NCBI RefSeq assembly: GCF_032854445.1
Contig: NC_088301.1
Span: 30,364,402-30,428,401 of the forward strand
Reading direction: 5' to 3'
Origin: Liolophura sinensis
Taxonomy: Eukaryota > Mollusca > Polyplacophora > Chitonida > Chitonidae
DNA: 64,000 bases
The position numbers were made by a program, and so were the translations under genes. Below the pieces are notes generated by a model. The model was given only the letters and a program-made list of their open reading frames with translations. It searched no databases and was not told where the DNA came from. Below, one piece after another: positions 1 to 11,727 of the stretch (position 1 is the first letter of the stretch; the number at the start of each line of letters is the position of its first letter).

Positions 1-989
1 AGGGAATGCAGACTTGCTCTGTCCTAATACTGTCCTAATGACATTGACTTCGACCTCAAGAAGTTATACTCATGTCATTTACATCTATTCATGTATTAAG
101 GTCTGATAAAGTATAGCGCTGACTAACAATAACCTGGTATATTTGGTTTTAATATTCCATCCTTCTCCGTCACATTTAACACTTCAAAATAACTTTGTGA
201 CAACGTGTGCAACAATTAACTGGCCTGGGTTTTTTTGCACTTTCCACAAAGATATGACCTGAGATAATCAGGTCTTAATCAAATGAGATAATCAAATTTT
301 GTTAAAGGCTGGTATACGAATTCCAGCGCACGTACTGCGCTCTACGCTCGCTTTATCTTTGACTTCTAGACATTCTCCACCCAGCTTTGGTGCAGAGCTG
401 AACGCAACAGGCCTATGCAGTCACAGGAAGCTACTATAACATATTACTTATTGTCCCATTTTCAGACTTTGGTCTTCCTCTGCATGAAATCTTTTCTGCA
501 TGAATCTCTTTCTACGTGCTACGTTCTCTCCACCACCTGGTCACTTTTCACCTCTATCCCACTTCTGACACCATCTCGGTTAAGGACATTCATGTCACAC
601 ACCAAGCACAAGACCGCCGTGTAGGATATTTTTTATCTGTGACGGTGAACGTGAACAGTGACATCTAGGAATCTCCCACTTCCTGTACACTGCCCGACAT
701 GTATAGTCACCGAACTGATCGCGTAATCATAAATTCATGTATGACGAATTATCAACAACCGAATGAAACCAGCTTATATGCAGAACATCTGTCAGCAGAG
801 TCCACCGCTGCTAACGTCACAATTTACGAGTATTTGCCACTTGTGAAGAGAGTTTACATCACAAACATATCCAGTTGTATTTTATGCTAAGGAAATAATT
901 TACTTGGTATTATAATTATATACTGTTTTTGTACTTCGAGATATGACAGAGAAAGAAATTGAAGGTATGAGAGCTGAGGAGATTAGGTG
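1..989. other. No gene seen; AT-rich intergenic DNA
   Basis: Only short chance reading frames occur here, with no splice-supported exon, RNA gene or long repeat. A short phrase at 303-320 (GGCTGGTATACGAAT) recurs at 1573-1587, and the CGCTCGCTTTATCT phrase near 345-358 recurs at about 36188-36201. Both hint at degraded interspersed repeats. Confidence 0.5.
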
Positions 990-999
990 CCCGCTTTTT

Positions 1000-1400
1000 A
1001 TATATTTCAAGTGAGTCAGTTGTTCGGATAGCTGCAGTCAAAGCATGCCAGAGCTTACCTCCTTGTTACTGAAGGCTTTGCAACACATGCCTTATCGTTC
1101 TGCAGAGTGGAACTTCTAACCTAAGCCCTCCCATCAAACAGTCACGCAGCTTTTCTGTATAAATAGGTCTTTTGTATAATTTGGTACAAGGCCGTGGATG
1201 GCTTTGTAAACGTCAGTGAATAAAACCCGTTGTCGATGAACAAATAAGGTTGGTAGATTAGCTTTGGCCAAGAGGCCCTCATAAGACAAGCCTCGGTCTT
1301 GGATATATAAACAGTTGCAATCAAATCGCAAATGAGATACATATTTTATTATCGACATCCTGTATACTAGCATGGTACACGATTTGAATACTGATTTCAC
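1000..1400 (-). mobile_element. Dead non-LTR retrotransposon (LINE) fragment, C-terminal end of reverse transcriptase
   Basis: Read on the minus strand, the segment encodes the stretch that follows the RT domain in CR1/L2/jockey-type LINEs: a SYEGLLAKANLPTL...HRQR...VYKAIHGL.P.Y..DLF block (about 1340-1150). It is followed in another frame by VPLCRT...SLQ and GGKLWHAL...IR near 1130-1000. A frameshift near 1134 and an in-frame stop after SLQ show it is not functional. The family pattern (YxxLLxKxxLPxLxxRR...VPxCRT...GGKLWN.LP..IR) is from established knowledge of LINE RT tails. The rest of the element is absent, as expected for a truncated or eroded copy. Confidence 0.62.
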
Positions 1401-1624
1401 TAACTCGCCTAGAACACACCTTGCGTCTGTCCAGCATTATTGAAAACTGTTTGGCTTGATTCCGTCCCAATTGCGTATTTATATACTTTCCTAGCTCTTC
1501 GGTGCTTTGTGTTAAACGTCGTTTTGGGAATTTGCAATGCGATTATTGACTTGGAAAGTCCATATTAATTGACGGCTGGTATACGAATGTCTATTTTGCC
1601 GCAAAGAATTATATACTTTTTACT

Positions 1625-1860
1625 CGATTAGAGACTTCTTTTGTTACTGTAATTCTTCAGCCTTTTGCATGTTGCAAGATGTTTATTTAAGTATATTCTG
1701 GTGGTATTATTCTGTGTAGACTGATAATATTATGCTTTTGTGAAACTCAGAAATTGACCAACAAAAGCAAGGTAGTTTTGTCTCCACACTCAAATCAAAA
1801 ATTTCCATAAAATGCAATGAAAGTTGCTTTTTCAGATGCGAAAGGGTTGAGAAATTCTGG
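1625..1860 (+). repeat. Dispersed repeat family R1, copy 1 (diverged)
   Basis: The block shares an ordered series of words with 29185-29335 and 60620-60850: CTTCAGCCTTTTGCATG, TTATTCTGTG...GA(C/G)TG(A/G)TA, GTGAA(G/A)C...GAAATTG(G/A)CCA, then TGCA(C/A)TGAAAGTTGCT. It has no coding capacity. It is an old non-coding interspersed element and the most diverged of the three copies. Confidence 0.5.
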
Positions 1861-2615
1861 TATTTCTTATATGTAATTTCTACAAAATAAGTAAAGTTTG
1901 ATAAATAGACTATAAATAAAGATGCTTGTTACAGTTAAATATTTGTAGCACATAGACTGAAATATATTTAAAATTTTTTAGAAATAGAAATTGACCTCAT
2001 CATTAAACCGACACTGAGAGGGTAACTGGACAATTATATGAGATATAACTGTCTACTTAACTGTCCATGATTTCCCAAAGCCGGCTTTGTATCTTAATAT
2101 GCAAGGAGTGCTGCGTTGCTGATTGACTGTTACAACATCGACATGTCACAAACTCTTTATTGAAGTTTTTGTTGTTGTTGTTTCTTTCTGAAAGTAAGCT
2201 TAAAAGCGCCTGTTTCCTTACTTTTTTGTGATTTTGGATTTTATCATATTCATGTCACTCGAAAGCTATAACCGTTTCGTGGCCTACACTACATGGAATT
2301 ACCCTACATGACTGACATTTCGCCCACAAAAGTCCATCTTTACAGGCAAATAAATGTCACGAAATATTATTTTTGAGTGCTGAATACGGGATGTCACCCC
2401 ATATTCCAAGCAAACCTCAAAACACCTTTCTAAAACCAATAGAACTCTCGGAATCAGGGCAAATGAGCAAGTTAGACGTGGACGAAATTTATGGTCATTT
2501 AGGGTAAGCCCTAAATTATATTGTATAGGCCGATACCTAAACACAAGCCGTCAGTGATATCAAGCATAAATGCGGGATGCTATATAGATTCACTTACCCA
2601 TAAGCCTATTATGTA
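1861..2615. other. No gene seen
   Basis: AT-rich sequence with only chance ORFs. The 81-codon minus-strand frame at 2299-2544 has no recognisable domain, starts or ends at no splice signal and shows no coding bias. Confidence 0.45.
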
Positions 2616-3575
2616 AGACATGTAGGCCTACATGCATGTGCATATTGACCTAGACCTACGTGTAGGCCTACACATTAGAATCATTTATTCCAGAGCGTGT
2701 TCACTCCTCGGCTTCGCTAATTCCCCTGCTCTCACTCTTCGTGGGGATTTCCGATGGCAGTAAGTGGTCAGCGACGCTTACAAACTGTGTGGTTGTTTAT
2801 CATACTTAGTGTAGGCCTAATGTTCGTGGAAGACCAGACTCCGTTGTCTCAAATTCCATGATGCAATTGATACAGCCTACATGTATTTATTAAGTCTGTA
2901 TGTCACATAGGACTGAGTCTATAAACACGCAGGCCTATCTAGCGAAAGTTCGTCCAGCTACAGGCCTATAGGCATACTTGACAATAGCTTGGTAGGCATA
3001 CTTGAGAAAGATAGGCCCACCAGAAGTCTAGTTAATAGACTTTTGATCCACTTTTAGACCTAAACATGACGGAACCGGATCGACATCTTATACAGGCCTA
3101 AGGGAAGCATTCTTGAGTAATTAAGACGTTAAACAAAAATCAAAGATTTTTGTAATTGAAAGGGGTTTTTAAATTTGAAGGTTATTTAGCCCAAGGATCA
3201 TTAAGCTGCATAGGTCAACGCACAAGCCCATGTAGGCCTACATATGTAGGCCTATCGCATCTTTCAGTTATACTGATGTCGAATCTTGACTGGAAAGCCA
3301 TCAGCAGTGGGCGAGCTAGGTTATAATTGTAGGTCTAAAAGCCTATTCACAAACGTTGAAGAGCAGCAGCCTATCAGCCATATCACTACTCTCGTCAGAA
3401 AAGATATTGTCGCCACCCAGACTAGAAGAAAAAACGGAATGGCTTAATGTATGAGAAGAATCAGAAACAAGACACATTAACAGATTAAATTTCCTTATAA
3501 TTTCACAACAGTGACGTAGTAGGGTTTTTGTTGAGGCTGGCTTGGGGTGTGCCCACTCTGTAGGCCTATTTATTC
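2616..3575. repeat. Cluster of the GTAGGCCTAC palindrome
   Basis: The palindrome TGTAGGCCTACA or its AGGCCT core appears about nine times here (for example near 2624, 2658, 2813, 2931, 2962, 3095, 3233, 3247, 3561). A 6-mer is expected about once in 4 kb. Further copies lie near 4887, 62785 and 63430-63480. The copies are not in a regular tandem period, so this is a dispersed-word enrichment and not a satellite. Confidence 0.6.
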
Positions 3576-3763
3576 TGCCTTTGCTGGCTTGTACTTGTGT
3601 TGTGGCCATTCCTAAAGCTAACGTACTTTAACGGTTATAGGTTTGGGTCGTAGAATGCTAATGACGCATTTGGTAAAAAGGGCGACACATTTTAGGGCAG
3701 CAGGTCTGATCTTGTCAGCCATGCCTCAGTTGTTTAGGACGCCATATGTATGACAAAAGCTTT

Positions 3764-3776
3764 CCGCCATCTTTGA
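3764..3776 (-). promoter_or_regulatory. YY1-like motif (CAAAGATGGCGG)
   Basis: The plus strand reads CCGCCATCTTTG; the reverse matches the YY1 consensus AAnATGGCGGC closely. Such sites sit near promoters and first exons in animals. It lies about 300 bases left of the X-box-like sites, so a promoter in 3.7-4.2 kb is plausible but unproven. Confidence 0.25.
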
Positions 3777-4051
3777 ATCCAGGGACTTCGTGTGCTTTAT
3801 GATCATGTGAGGCGGTCTGGCGTAAAACCACATGTCACTCCGCGTGGGAAATAAACCCTAATGCATCTTTCGTGTTTTGTCATTCATGAAATGCACAGAT
3901 CATAGTAAGCACAAAATGCAATACATATGACAACATCTGAATAATTTATAGTGCTAAATTGCGCAAGCAACGTCTAATATCTCTGTTTTGGACTGAAAGA
4001 TAGTTCGGCGGTTATGCGGATTGATCGTTGATTTGCTGACGCGCTGAGTCT

Positions 4052-4116
4052 GGCAACAGTTGCCGTAGGAATAAACGCCATAGCCACGGTAGCTGTGACG
4101 ACTGTTACCCGCCAAC
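4052..4116 (+). promoter_or_regulatory. Candidate RFX X-box cluster / possible upstream promoter of the RFX gene
   Basis: GGCAAC-A-GTTGCC lies at 4052-4064 and GTTACC-C-GCCAAC at 4104-4116. The X-box consensus bound by RFX proteins is GTnRCC(0-3)RGYAAC; the second site departs from it at one base. The surrounding 3950-4125 stretch is richer in CpG than its neighbours, and AAG|GTGATT at about 4124-4132 could be a donor for a non-coding first exon. The RFX coding exons begin 7.5 kb downstream behind a splice acceptor, so an upstream 5' UTR exon must exist somewhere. Linking this site to that gene is inference. Confidence 0.3.
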
Positions 4117-4129
4117 AAGACTAAGGTGA

Positions 4130-7100
4130 TTTTTCCTTTCCATTTTACCAGTAGGGTTACTCACTGTGTAGTGTTATTACACGGCCTCTACCGGTCGTTC
4201 TTCCTTGGTTTGACCGTCCATGACTGATTTGAAGCTGAAAACCATACACAACCAAGCACACACTGTCTTCTCAAAAAATGGCGAAGGATTTTAACAGCGT
4301 TCTGCTCAGTTTTGTTGAAATTAATCACATTGTGGTTCAAGTCTTCCTTTCTCTCCATAATTGCGGCTGTGTACATGAGGTTTACTACTTTCATTAATAA
4401 TTAGTCAGCACTCTGCTATAATTGGTTTATTTTTCTCCTTCGAAATATTTGAAATGGGTCAAATGGTTGTTGTGTTGTTCTAGGTAATTTAAAATGATTT
4501 ACATGTATGTGCTTATTAACGAAATATGTCGAGTAGTCAAATGACAGATATAATTTGGTGATCTCCATTGATGACCTGCTGGCTTAATTATTTCTGATGA
4601 ACTTTTCAAAATGAGGGGATTTGCTATAAATATATGTAGATCTGCATATATGGGAACATGGTACATCAACTAAATCACACTGAGCAAGGTTGAATGGTAG
4701 TGAAATTAAGATAGACATGTACAGTCTTGTACAAAATGGACAGCACAAGCCATTTGTGACACTCTGTGGAGTGCATTGTCTAATGTCCCAAGATTTGATG
4801 TGTTAGGTTTGGGCCCATTGGTTCCTTAATTAATAAGAACCGATGACTTGACAGACTTCTCATTGCATTTCCGTTTATAGTGATATGTAGGCCTACATCA
4901 TATCAGACATTACATTATACGTGTAGTATGGTACACTGTAACTTCATTTTATTTATTATCATTTCATTTTCATTTCTTTATTTGATGGTTTTTTAATGAC
5001 GATTTCACTTATACAGTGGCAGTCATTTTTGGGGGGGCTAAGGAAACTGGAGTTCCGGAATTCCACAGACCTTGGGTAAGGTACTGACAAACGTTTACGC
5101 ACATTTGACGTACAGATATTCATAACATGTTGATGGAAGACAAGTGGTCTTCAACAAATGTTGGACTGCACACACAATCACACAAACTTTGCTGATTACT
5201 TCTTGCCACCAAGGCACCTAAGACAATGAGTACTTGTTGGGGGGGGGGGGGGGGGGGGGGGGGGGTCCAAAAATTTCCTGTTCGAGGCCAGATTTGAACC
5301 TGTATATGTACCTTTTTAGCAATTGAAAGGCAAACACCAGGCCTCAAAATCACAAAGTTGTCTTAGACTAAAGTCACATTTAACAGCTTTAACTTAAAAA
5401 AAGTTTACTGTAATAAAACAGACAAAATTTTTACGCTTAATTTTTTGTTTTGAGACTTGGAAATGCCACAGACATAGTGTGATCTAGGGTTGGGAATAAT
5501 GGCGTAAGTTAAGACTAAGTCAGACATATGAAGTATTTACATGTTACATGTTTTATGGGTCAAGTGGTCAGGCAAGACTGACAAGTCCAAACGAACGACT
5601 TTTTTACAATGAAGAACCATTTTTTGTATTGTAAGGAGAACTTCAACAACTTTATTTTCACAATAAATGTTCCCAAACACAATATTTATGCTATGTTAAT
5701 CTGTATACTGCATTTAAAAAACTATTATGTTAACTATTTCCATTTGAAAAAAAAACAAAAAAAAGAGGTTTGACCAACTCTGTATGGCTTGTGGTGTAAC
5801 AACCAAGTAGCTTAACAACTTCTGAATTCAGTGAGATAAAATCTGGACGTGTTTTCTGTTTTTTTTGGGATGCTATAAGGCTCATCCTTTTCTTTTAGTA
5901 GTTATGGCTGAATTAGCAGTCTCATGCAACTACGATCGATTCCCTTGAAATCAAAAGGCGTTGTTGACGAGATCTGGTCCATGTTTTGTACAGAGTTTGC
6001 ACAGATCAGGGAAAGTCTGGAATATCAAGAAAACGAAACTACTGTTTCAGACACTGGAATATCAGGGAATTTAAGATTAGCAGTCTTCTCCTGGAATATC
6101 AGGGAATTTGATGTCAGGTCTGCTGTATCAATTTTCAAAAGTTATATGGCTCTAAATTCCTTGATGTTTGCTGTTATAAAATATAAAATTTGAACGTACT
6201 TGTACACGAAGTTTGTTCCATGTTTTTAATGAAGTGGTTTCGGAAAAGCCAATGTACAACTCTTGCATGTAATGGCATAGGTTTGGTGTGGATAGGGTTT
6301 CCTAAAGTAACCTGAGGGGGATAACTCCACACTATATTTCCACGCCATGTGGTTTGTATCTGGCAATTGATCAGCATCAAACCACGAAGTCATTCCAACT
6401 CGGAGAAACTCAGGACATTGACTCAGCTTTCAGAAAGGATAGAAAAGAAAAATGAGCTTGTAGTACCACACTACCTGTTACTGTCAATGCCTTGCACAGA
6501 CATCATCTTGGCCAGTATGCATCTAGCAACGAAACAAAATGATGGAGATTCGGTGGTGCCTGAAGTCATTCCAGTCCCACTGACCCAACAACTCTTCGGC
6601 TGATACAGGTACTTACTCGTGGCCTGTGTTCTGTTAGGTCATTTTTGTTATCATTGTTCAGGTATCAATAACTTGACAGATTTCTTATAATTTTTTAGTT
6701 AGGCCAACATGATCATTACACTAGTAAAAGGTTTACTCTTTTTTTTTTTTTTAAATATAAAATTTTTTTCTTACGTTTAATAGTTAATATGATAAACATA
6801 AACTGGTCACTATTTTTCTGAAAATTCTAAATATGAAGTGTGCTTTATACGTATATCACCATATGTTTTTAATATTTAGTATTAATTTATTGACTTCATT
6901 TTTCTGTTTTTAGGAAAGCTGTTCAGATGTATATTCACAGGTGGTTTCATTGCCTCATAATTCCAGTGTGGGGAGAGAAAGTCTGCATACATGACTACAT
7001 TGGGTGATGCACAACATGCAAAGAAACATGTATCACCAGACATGATTTTTTTCCGCTTTTTCTTTGTTTCAGTTTCCATTAATTTACCTGTTTTCCGTTT

Positions 7101-7170
7101 TTTTTTCTGTGTAGTAACATTTTGTAAAGTTCCGATTTATTTCCTCAAAATAAAGTTGAAGATTCTGTCA
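4130..7170. other. No coding exon recognised; poly-G tract and short minisatellite inside
   Basis: The stretch holds a run of 27 G at 5239-5265. A partly tandem phrase (TGGAATATCAGGGAATTT and variants) lies between about 6017 and 6112. Otherwise it is AT-rich sequence with chance ORFs. If the RFX promoter is near 4.1 kb, this is first-intron DNA; otherwise it is intergenic. Confidence 0.4.
5239..5265 (+). repeat. Poly-G homopolymer (27 bases)
   Basis: An uninterrupted run of G. Length in an assembly is unreliable at such tracts. Confidence 0.9.
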
Positions 7171-7340
7171 ATTTGCCGATGCATGGCTACCGAAATCTGG
7201 CATTGCCGGAGGTTATAATGTTATCTGAATGGAGTCTATTGTCCAGTCAGATCGTGTGTTTCATTAAGCCGAACTGTTTCAACCAATCGGGAACAAGATA
7301 TCATTATTCGAAGGCAGAAGCAGAGCCAGCCCGGTCAAAA

Positions 7341-8517
7341 ATGGCGGCAACGTCTCGGAGTATCGTGGATCGATCAGATAAAGATTTTGATGCGCGTACA
7401 GTGGACAAGGGGTTGAAAAACATCTGGAGGTGGGATTGGCTTGAACGGAAGGTTGAAGGGGAATACGTGGGAAAATTCATGAGGAAGATAAAATCCGCCG
7501 GTTTGGCTTTCTGCGAGTTGTGCCACAAAGATGTGCATTATGGGGGTCGCGGATGGAAGGCGCTAGCACAGCACATCGGCCAGAAAATTCACAGAGATAA
7601 CCTGAAATTACGGTCGTCTAACTACAGTCTATCTGGTAAGTTCTGTTCCCTTATCAACATTCAGGGTGGAGTAAGGTTTAGGGGTCCTCCAGTAAGCCTA
7701 TTGTAGTCGGACAATAGAGGCGGACTTGAATGAATGGAGTGACGTAGAGGGCCCACGGACCGTTATTCTTTACCAGTTCCACCTGTGCAGAGATGATCAC
7801 GTAATTTAACAGTTAAAGCTGTTTAAGGACTTCCTAGGATGTTATGTCAAAGCAGAAGTCATCAACACAGCATCAACCGGAGCTCAATTGAAGAAGCTGG
7901 ATCTGAAGCAAGCTATTATGAAACCGAAGCAGATGTTCATGGGAAGTAAAGCATTGAAACGCCTAATGTCCTGACAGAGACAGAAGAGGAACTTTATGAG
8001 TTAAATATCAGAAAATACCAGACAGATCAACATTCTGATTTCCCAGAAGGGTCTCGTATTGATGAGTGGTGGGGGGAAAGAAGAGAAATGTCTGAAATAT
8101 CTGTGCCTGTCCAAGATGGCTAAGGCTGTTCTGTCCTGTTTCCATGGACCCCAGGTTGAATCTTCCTTCAATGTAATGAATGGCGTCATTGATGCCAAAT
8201 CTGGGAGACTCAACATTGAAACCTACCAAGCCATACAAAACATAAAATATGGTTTGAAAGCATCTGGTAAATCTGCTGTGGAGTATTTCAAGAAGAGGGA
8301 CCATCGCCATGATAAGGTTGATCACACTCTTGTGAGGAATGTCAAGCGATCATTCAGCCAGTATAAGGCCATTCTTGAAAAGAAATCAGTTGCCACAGAA
8401 AAACAGAAACAGCTGGACATTAGGGCACAGAGCACTTTGACGAAAAGGAAAGCCAAGGAGTTGTGTCAAAAGGCAGCCAAGAAAGCCAGAGTGGAACACC
8501 ATGGTGCCATTGATTGA
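7341..8517 (+). pseudogene. Broken hAT-like DNA transposon: BED-type zinc finger exon plus C-terminal transposase remnant
   Basis: The 5' part (ATG at 7341 to 7635) encodes 98 residues with a BED-type zinc finger, CELC...17 residues...HIGQKIH, and ends at a good donor, CTG|GTAAGT. The 3' part resumes near 7815 (KLFKDFLGCYVKAEVIN...), passes a stop at about 7972, shifts frame near 8085 after IDEWWG, and stays open from 8086 to 8517. That last block (KMAKAVLSCFHGPQVESSFNVMN...) resembles the hAT C-terminal dimerisation region. The central catalytic part is missing. The frameshift, the stop and the lost core make this a dead copy. hAT assignment rests on the BED finger plus C-terminal block and could be refined to another BED-finger family by a profile search. 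Confidence 0.55.
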
Positions 8518-8519
8518 AA

Positions 8520-11500
8520 AACTGGACAGTTGTATTCTGTGCCATAACATGCCAATCTAAACATTTGACTGAAAATGCTGAAAATGACCTGTACACTACT
8601 AACAATGTCTGAACCAGAAAAAATCTGTTACATGTATTAAATTTTGGCTTTGGTACAAAAATGCATTCTTCTCTCTGTCCAGAAGATTAGAGTTCTGTGG
8701 GGTCAAAGCAGATGGGAAAATCTGTAAGTCAGAAAACAGTGTTGGTTTTCTTCATATTTTACAGGATTTTAGTTTGATTTTAATAGCCAGAAACGTCCCA
8801 GAATCCATTTTCAGCCACGCAGATTTTTCTAGCTTTCGGGGCCTAGGCGGCCCCTGGACCCCAGCCTTTTTGGGCTATGATAGTAAATTTCAGCTATTTT
8901 CTTGGTTCACCACAATCATGTCTGTATCACATACACCACATAAAAGTTCATGAAAGTGGTTTTGTTTAAAAGCGAAAATATGAAGACACAAAACAAAGAT
9001 ATGGATGTTCATATTTGGTTGTGGGAAGGCGACATTGTCACCGCTAGATAGTTCCTCTGAATTCTAGAGATCTTATACGTATATAAATGCATGTAACTTA
9101 TTTTTTCTTCTTTCCTGTTTGTACCAGGGATGGTTCACCATGGATTCTCTTCTGTTCAACTTCAGTGATAAGAGTATTAAACAAGTGTTTACATATCATG
9201 GTTTATTGTCATTATTATTATCATCATCTGATTTTTTTTTCGTTTGTCCTTAGTGACAGCAAGGCTAAACAATTAACGATGCTTGTGTGGCCACTTGCAC
9301 AGTATATTGTTCATTAGGATTACTTGTCTCACCCCATCCCCGCCTTCCCCTCCCCCCAAATGGGCATACATTAATCTGAATGTTACATGTGGGAAGTTTG
9401 TCTCTGTAATTTGACAAATGATTTACTTCTGGCTTTCCGGTTTGTTCCACTTTCTTAAGTCTTGCTACCAGCAGCATACATTAAGTGAAAACTTCATCAG
9501 CATGACGCCAAACAAGAATCAAATAAATAAATATATTTTCCTTATTTGCACTGATGTAGCAGATGTAAGCCATACTGAGGGCTTTATTTAACATTGTTGG
9601 TATGTATTAATGTTACTTGCTTGGGTCTTACTTTCAGTAAAAACAGGACAAAGTCTATATTATTATATTGTGTCATGTTTAGCATAACTATTTATATACT
9701 GCCACTTTTGTCGAACAGACAAGAACCATGGGCATATGATTTATTGAGTATAAAATTTAACACTGATAAGATAATGTGATATGACTGAAATAATGTTGAA
9801 AGCATAAATTTAGCATACACAACCATCCAAACTTGCTTGTGGCACTGACTTGCACTTACATTCCCACCAAACACCTATTTGACAGTTTGAATTTATCCAT
9901 TGAACAATTATGGAATTTTAGCAATAATGGACTGGAAAATCATGGAGCATACTGGAATTTTTGTAATAATGGACTGGAAAATCATGGAATATTGTGGAAT
10001 TTTGAAACCCCATTTCTGTATGATCCCTGTTTGTAAGTCTAGGACATTTTTATGCCATGTATGTAACTTTACAGTATCCTGTGTTGTTACAAGCCACAAG
10101 CCCGACTTGTGCTTAGAATAATTTCGAAATTATCTGTTAAAGTATAGCAATTACTTCATGCTGTATGTGTAGTACACAGAGAAGGATGTACACATATCAA
10201 CAGTGCATGTACTGCTGTCACGTCGCCAGGTCAACAGTGGCTCGTTTGTAGCAGAGTAGACTTTCTGATGTTTGATGTCCAAATTCTGCCGTTCACTTCC
10301 GTTTTCGATGTTTTAAATGATCGGAATGGAGTAAGGGGACATAAAACTACCTATCTTCAGTTTAGAAGGCTCATTGCTGGAGGTCTATGTTAATTTCAAT
10401 GTTGGGCTGTTTTCAGCAAAAAATACAATCAAATCTTCTTTTCTGGAAGTAACATAATGACCCAGTTTTTTCTCGCAAGCAGTCCTGCCTCATATGCATG
10501 ACTAAGCCTGCCCCTTACAGCATGTGCAGTAAATGGCGACAACTGAGTGTAAACCATGAGAGCAAAGGACGACAAACATGTCAACATGTAAAGTGTTATT
10601 TTATACCAGCATACATGATCTAATAGAAAAGTTACAAAATGGGAAGGAACAGTCAACGATAGAGAAATTTGATCAGTATTTAAGTCACAGATCATCAAGA
10701 AATCAACCTCAACATACAGTCACATGCATGTGTACAAATAGAGTTGAGCAACTGCCAATAAATATTAGGTACCTTTGTGGCAGACAGTAGTGAATCAAAA
10801 GCAACACAAACCACTTTAGAGGGGTAATAAGAAGTCATAGCTGGAGTTATGTATTATATTATGAACAGTAGGCTGCTTTGTTAGTCCCAGGTGCTAGATA
10901 GACTAAATCAAAATGAAAGTTAAGTTTATCAGTAATCTTTTAGCGCTGGGTGTACTATGTTCACTGAAAAATGTAAAAACTCCTTGGAAATCGGATCCAA
11001 GGAAAAAGTGAAAAAAGTTCACAAATTGCCTGCTTTATTGTTGTATAAGTAATTTTGTTTTCACCGGTCATGGGGGCCAGGAGTTTTTTGCATTATAATT
11101 GAAATCAGTGGGGACACGTCAAACGTCCGACAGTGCATTTATGGACGTCAAACATTCATTTCCCAAGCTCATCGTTATGATATCACAATGAAGGCAGAGA
11201 GACCTTACAGTGGCTGAAGGGTTTGCTTATTACTAGCGCCAACATACGTGGTATGTTAAAAAATATGCCGTCTCCTCATTAAGTCAAATGTGTTTGCCTT
11301 CTATCTACATGTCATAGGGTGAGAAGTTGATGTCATGATTACCAAACAGCTGTTGCAATTTAAAATGGGTTTTTTTTTGTTGAGACACCATGGTATTCCA
11401 CCTACATACAAACGTACATTTGATTACCTGTACCATTTCACAATCTCTGATTGTACATTGAATTGGGAGTTGGTATTTCTTTGGTATCTCATAATGAGGT

Positions 11501-11648
11501 AGTTGTCATTATTTGGTGTTATACTTTACAGTTTAGCATTTAATTATCAATTTAAATTTGTTGCATACATAATTGAAAATACAAGTTGACAGGTACATGC
11601 ACATATATTATTTAGTACGCTAACTTGTATGTGTTAACTTTGTTGTAG
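8520..11648. other. No gene seen before the first coding RFX exon
   Basis: No splice-supported coding sequence was found. A 45-bp tandem duplication lies at about 9900-10010. The right end (CTTTGTTGTAG at 11638-11648) is the acceptor for the first coding RFX exon, so the stretch is at least partly first-intron DNA. Confidence 0.45.
9905..10005 (+). repeat. Imperfect tandem duplication, unit about 45 bp
   Basis: The phrase GCAATAATGGACTGGAAAAT...ATACTGGAATTTT is followed at once by GTAATAATGGACTGGAAAAT...ATTGTGGAATTTT. About two and a quarter units are present. Confidence 0.7.
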
Positions 11649-11727
11649 CTAGCCGATGGCGACACAGACTTTCTTGTCGGACATTCAGGCTATGAACCCT
11701 ACCTCAGTGACAGCCCAGCAGGTTCAG
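11649..11727 (+). CDS. RFX1/2/3: RFX exon with start codon
   Basis: Acceptor TTGTTGTAG at 11640-11648, ATG at 11656 and donor CAG|GTAAGT. It encodes 24 residues starting MATQTFLSD. An acceptor before the ATG means the 5' UTR is split by an intron. Phase 0. Confidence 0.85.

Noticed and set aside
3343-3609. 88-codon minus-strand frame near the possible promoter
   Set aside because: No domain, no splice or start support, and it crosses repeat words.
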